A program made the translations under genes and the position numbers. A stretch of DNA of 7,079 bases from Pseudomonadota bacterium (GTDB lineage Bacteria; Pseudomonadota; Gammaproteobacteria; Xanthomonadales; Rhodanobacteraceae): positions 1 to 7,079 of the forward strand of contig JAJYMF010000332.1 of NCBI GenBank assembly GCA_021787175.1, written 5' to 3'. The notes under the pieces were generated by a model, which did no database searches, was not told the origin of the DNA, and saw only the letters and a program-made list of their open reading frames with translations. Position 1 is the first letter of the stretch. Each line of letters starts with the position of its first letter. Below, in pieces: positions 6,942 through 7,079 of this stretch.

Positions 6942-6962
6942 GTGAAAGGTGAGTGGTGAACC
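6942..6962. repeat. Three degenerate tandem heptamers upstream of aceA
   Basis: GTGAAAG, GTGAGTG and GTGAACC lie head to tail, sharing the GTGA start, within the aceA 5' leader and 24 bp or more from its ATG. On the aceA strand they read as spaced TCAC motifs. The function is unknown; short GTGAAxx-type runs are, from memory, common in xanthomonad intergenic DNA. Confidence 0.45.
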
Positions 6963-6964
6963 GC

Positions 6965-7071
6965 GCAGCCCGGATGAAGGCGCGTCAGCGCCGCAATCCG
7001 GGACGGACGTCGAGCGCCGCATCGACCGCGGCGCTCGACCCGGATTCCGCTGCGCTGCATCCGGGCTGCGC
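6965..7071. repeat. REP/BIME-like palindromic repeat, copy 3, with nested hairpin
   Basis: The left arm GCAGCCCGGATGAAGG...GCAATCCGGGA (6965-7003) and the right arm CCCGGATTCC...ATCCGGGCTGCGC (7039-7071) form an inverted pair. The loop between them holds a perfect 12-bp stem, GTCGAGCGCCGC at 7009-7020 and GCGGCGCTCGAC at 7028-7039, around a 7-base loop. The right arm carries the 23-bp core (7041-7063). No coding sequence is seen in 6918-7079, and no clear aceA promoter could be picked out. If aceA is preceded by another gene on the same strand, the element would lie between them. Confidence 0.8.
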
Positions 7072-7079
7072 GCCAGGGA

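Overview
The window is GC-rich (roughly 60-80% by local row counts). Its protein signatures and its interspersed palindromic repeats fit a member of the Xanthomonadaceae/Lysobacteraceae, such as Lysobacter or a relative. The taxon is inferred from style and gene families; no marker gene proves it.

Layout from left to right. Positions 2-139 (+) hold the last 45 codons of an NTP-transferase-like protein. A palindromic repeat follows at 204-293. A SagB-type nitroreductase-fold dehydrogenase lies at 297-1490 (-). It is divergently transcribed, across a 76-bp intergenic space with a candidate promoter and a perfect inverted repeat, from a small 83-aa peptide gene (1567-1818, +) with an NHLP/nitrile-hydratase-like leader. 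Converging on the peptide gene and overlapping its stop by 8 bp is a large membrane-anchored class III nucleotidyl-cyclase-like protein with a TPR-like C-terminus (1811-4348, -). Directly upstream of it, apparently in the same operon, is a cyclic-nucleotide-binding plus GGDEF protein (4359-5396, -). A second repeat (5500-5584) separates this block from isocitrate lyase aceA (5610-6917, -). A third repeat (6965-7071) lies upstream of aceA.

The main point is that 297-5396 looks like a putative RiPP (ribosomally made, post-translationally modified peptide) locus: precursor peptide, SagB-like peptide maturation dehydrogenase and 'peptide modification system cyclase', with a c-di-GMP/cNMP signalling gene attached. 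The three core genes match families that have been noted by comparative genomics, but as far as I know no product or mechanism has been described. No YcaO cyclodehydratase, lanthionine synthetase, radical SAM enzyme, peptidase or exporter is visible in the window. The chemistry therefore cannot be assigned, and the precursor core has no cysteine.

The cyclase gene is a compositional mosaic: its 3' half (TPR-like region) is much lower in GC than its 5' half. Its catalytic domain also departs from the canonical class III residues, so real cyclase activity is uncertain. AceA (glyoxylate shunt) is an ordinary housekeeping gene next to this accessory block.
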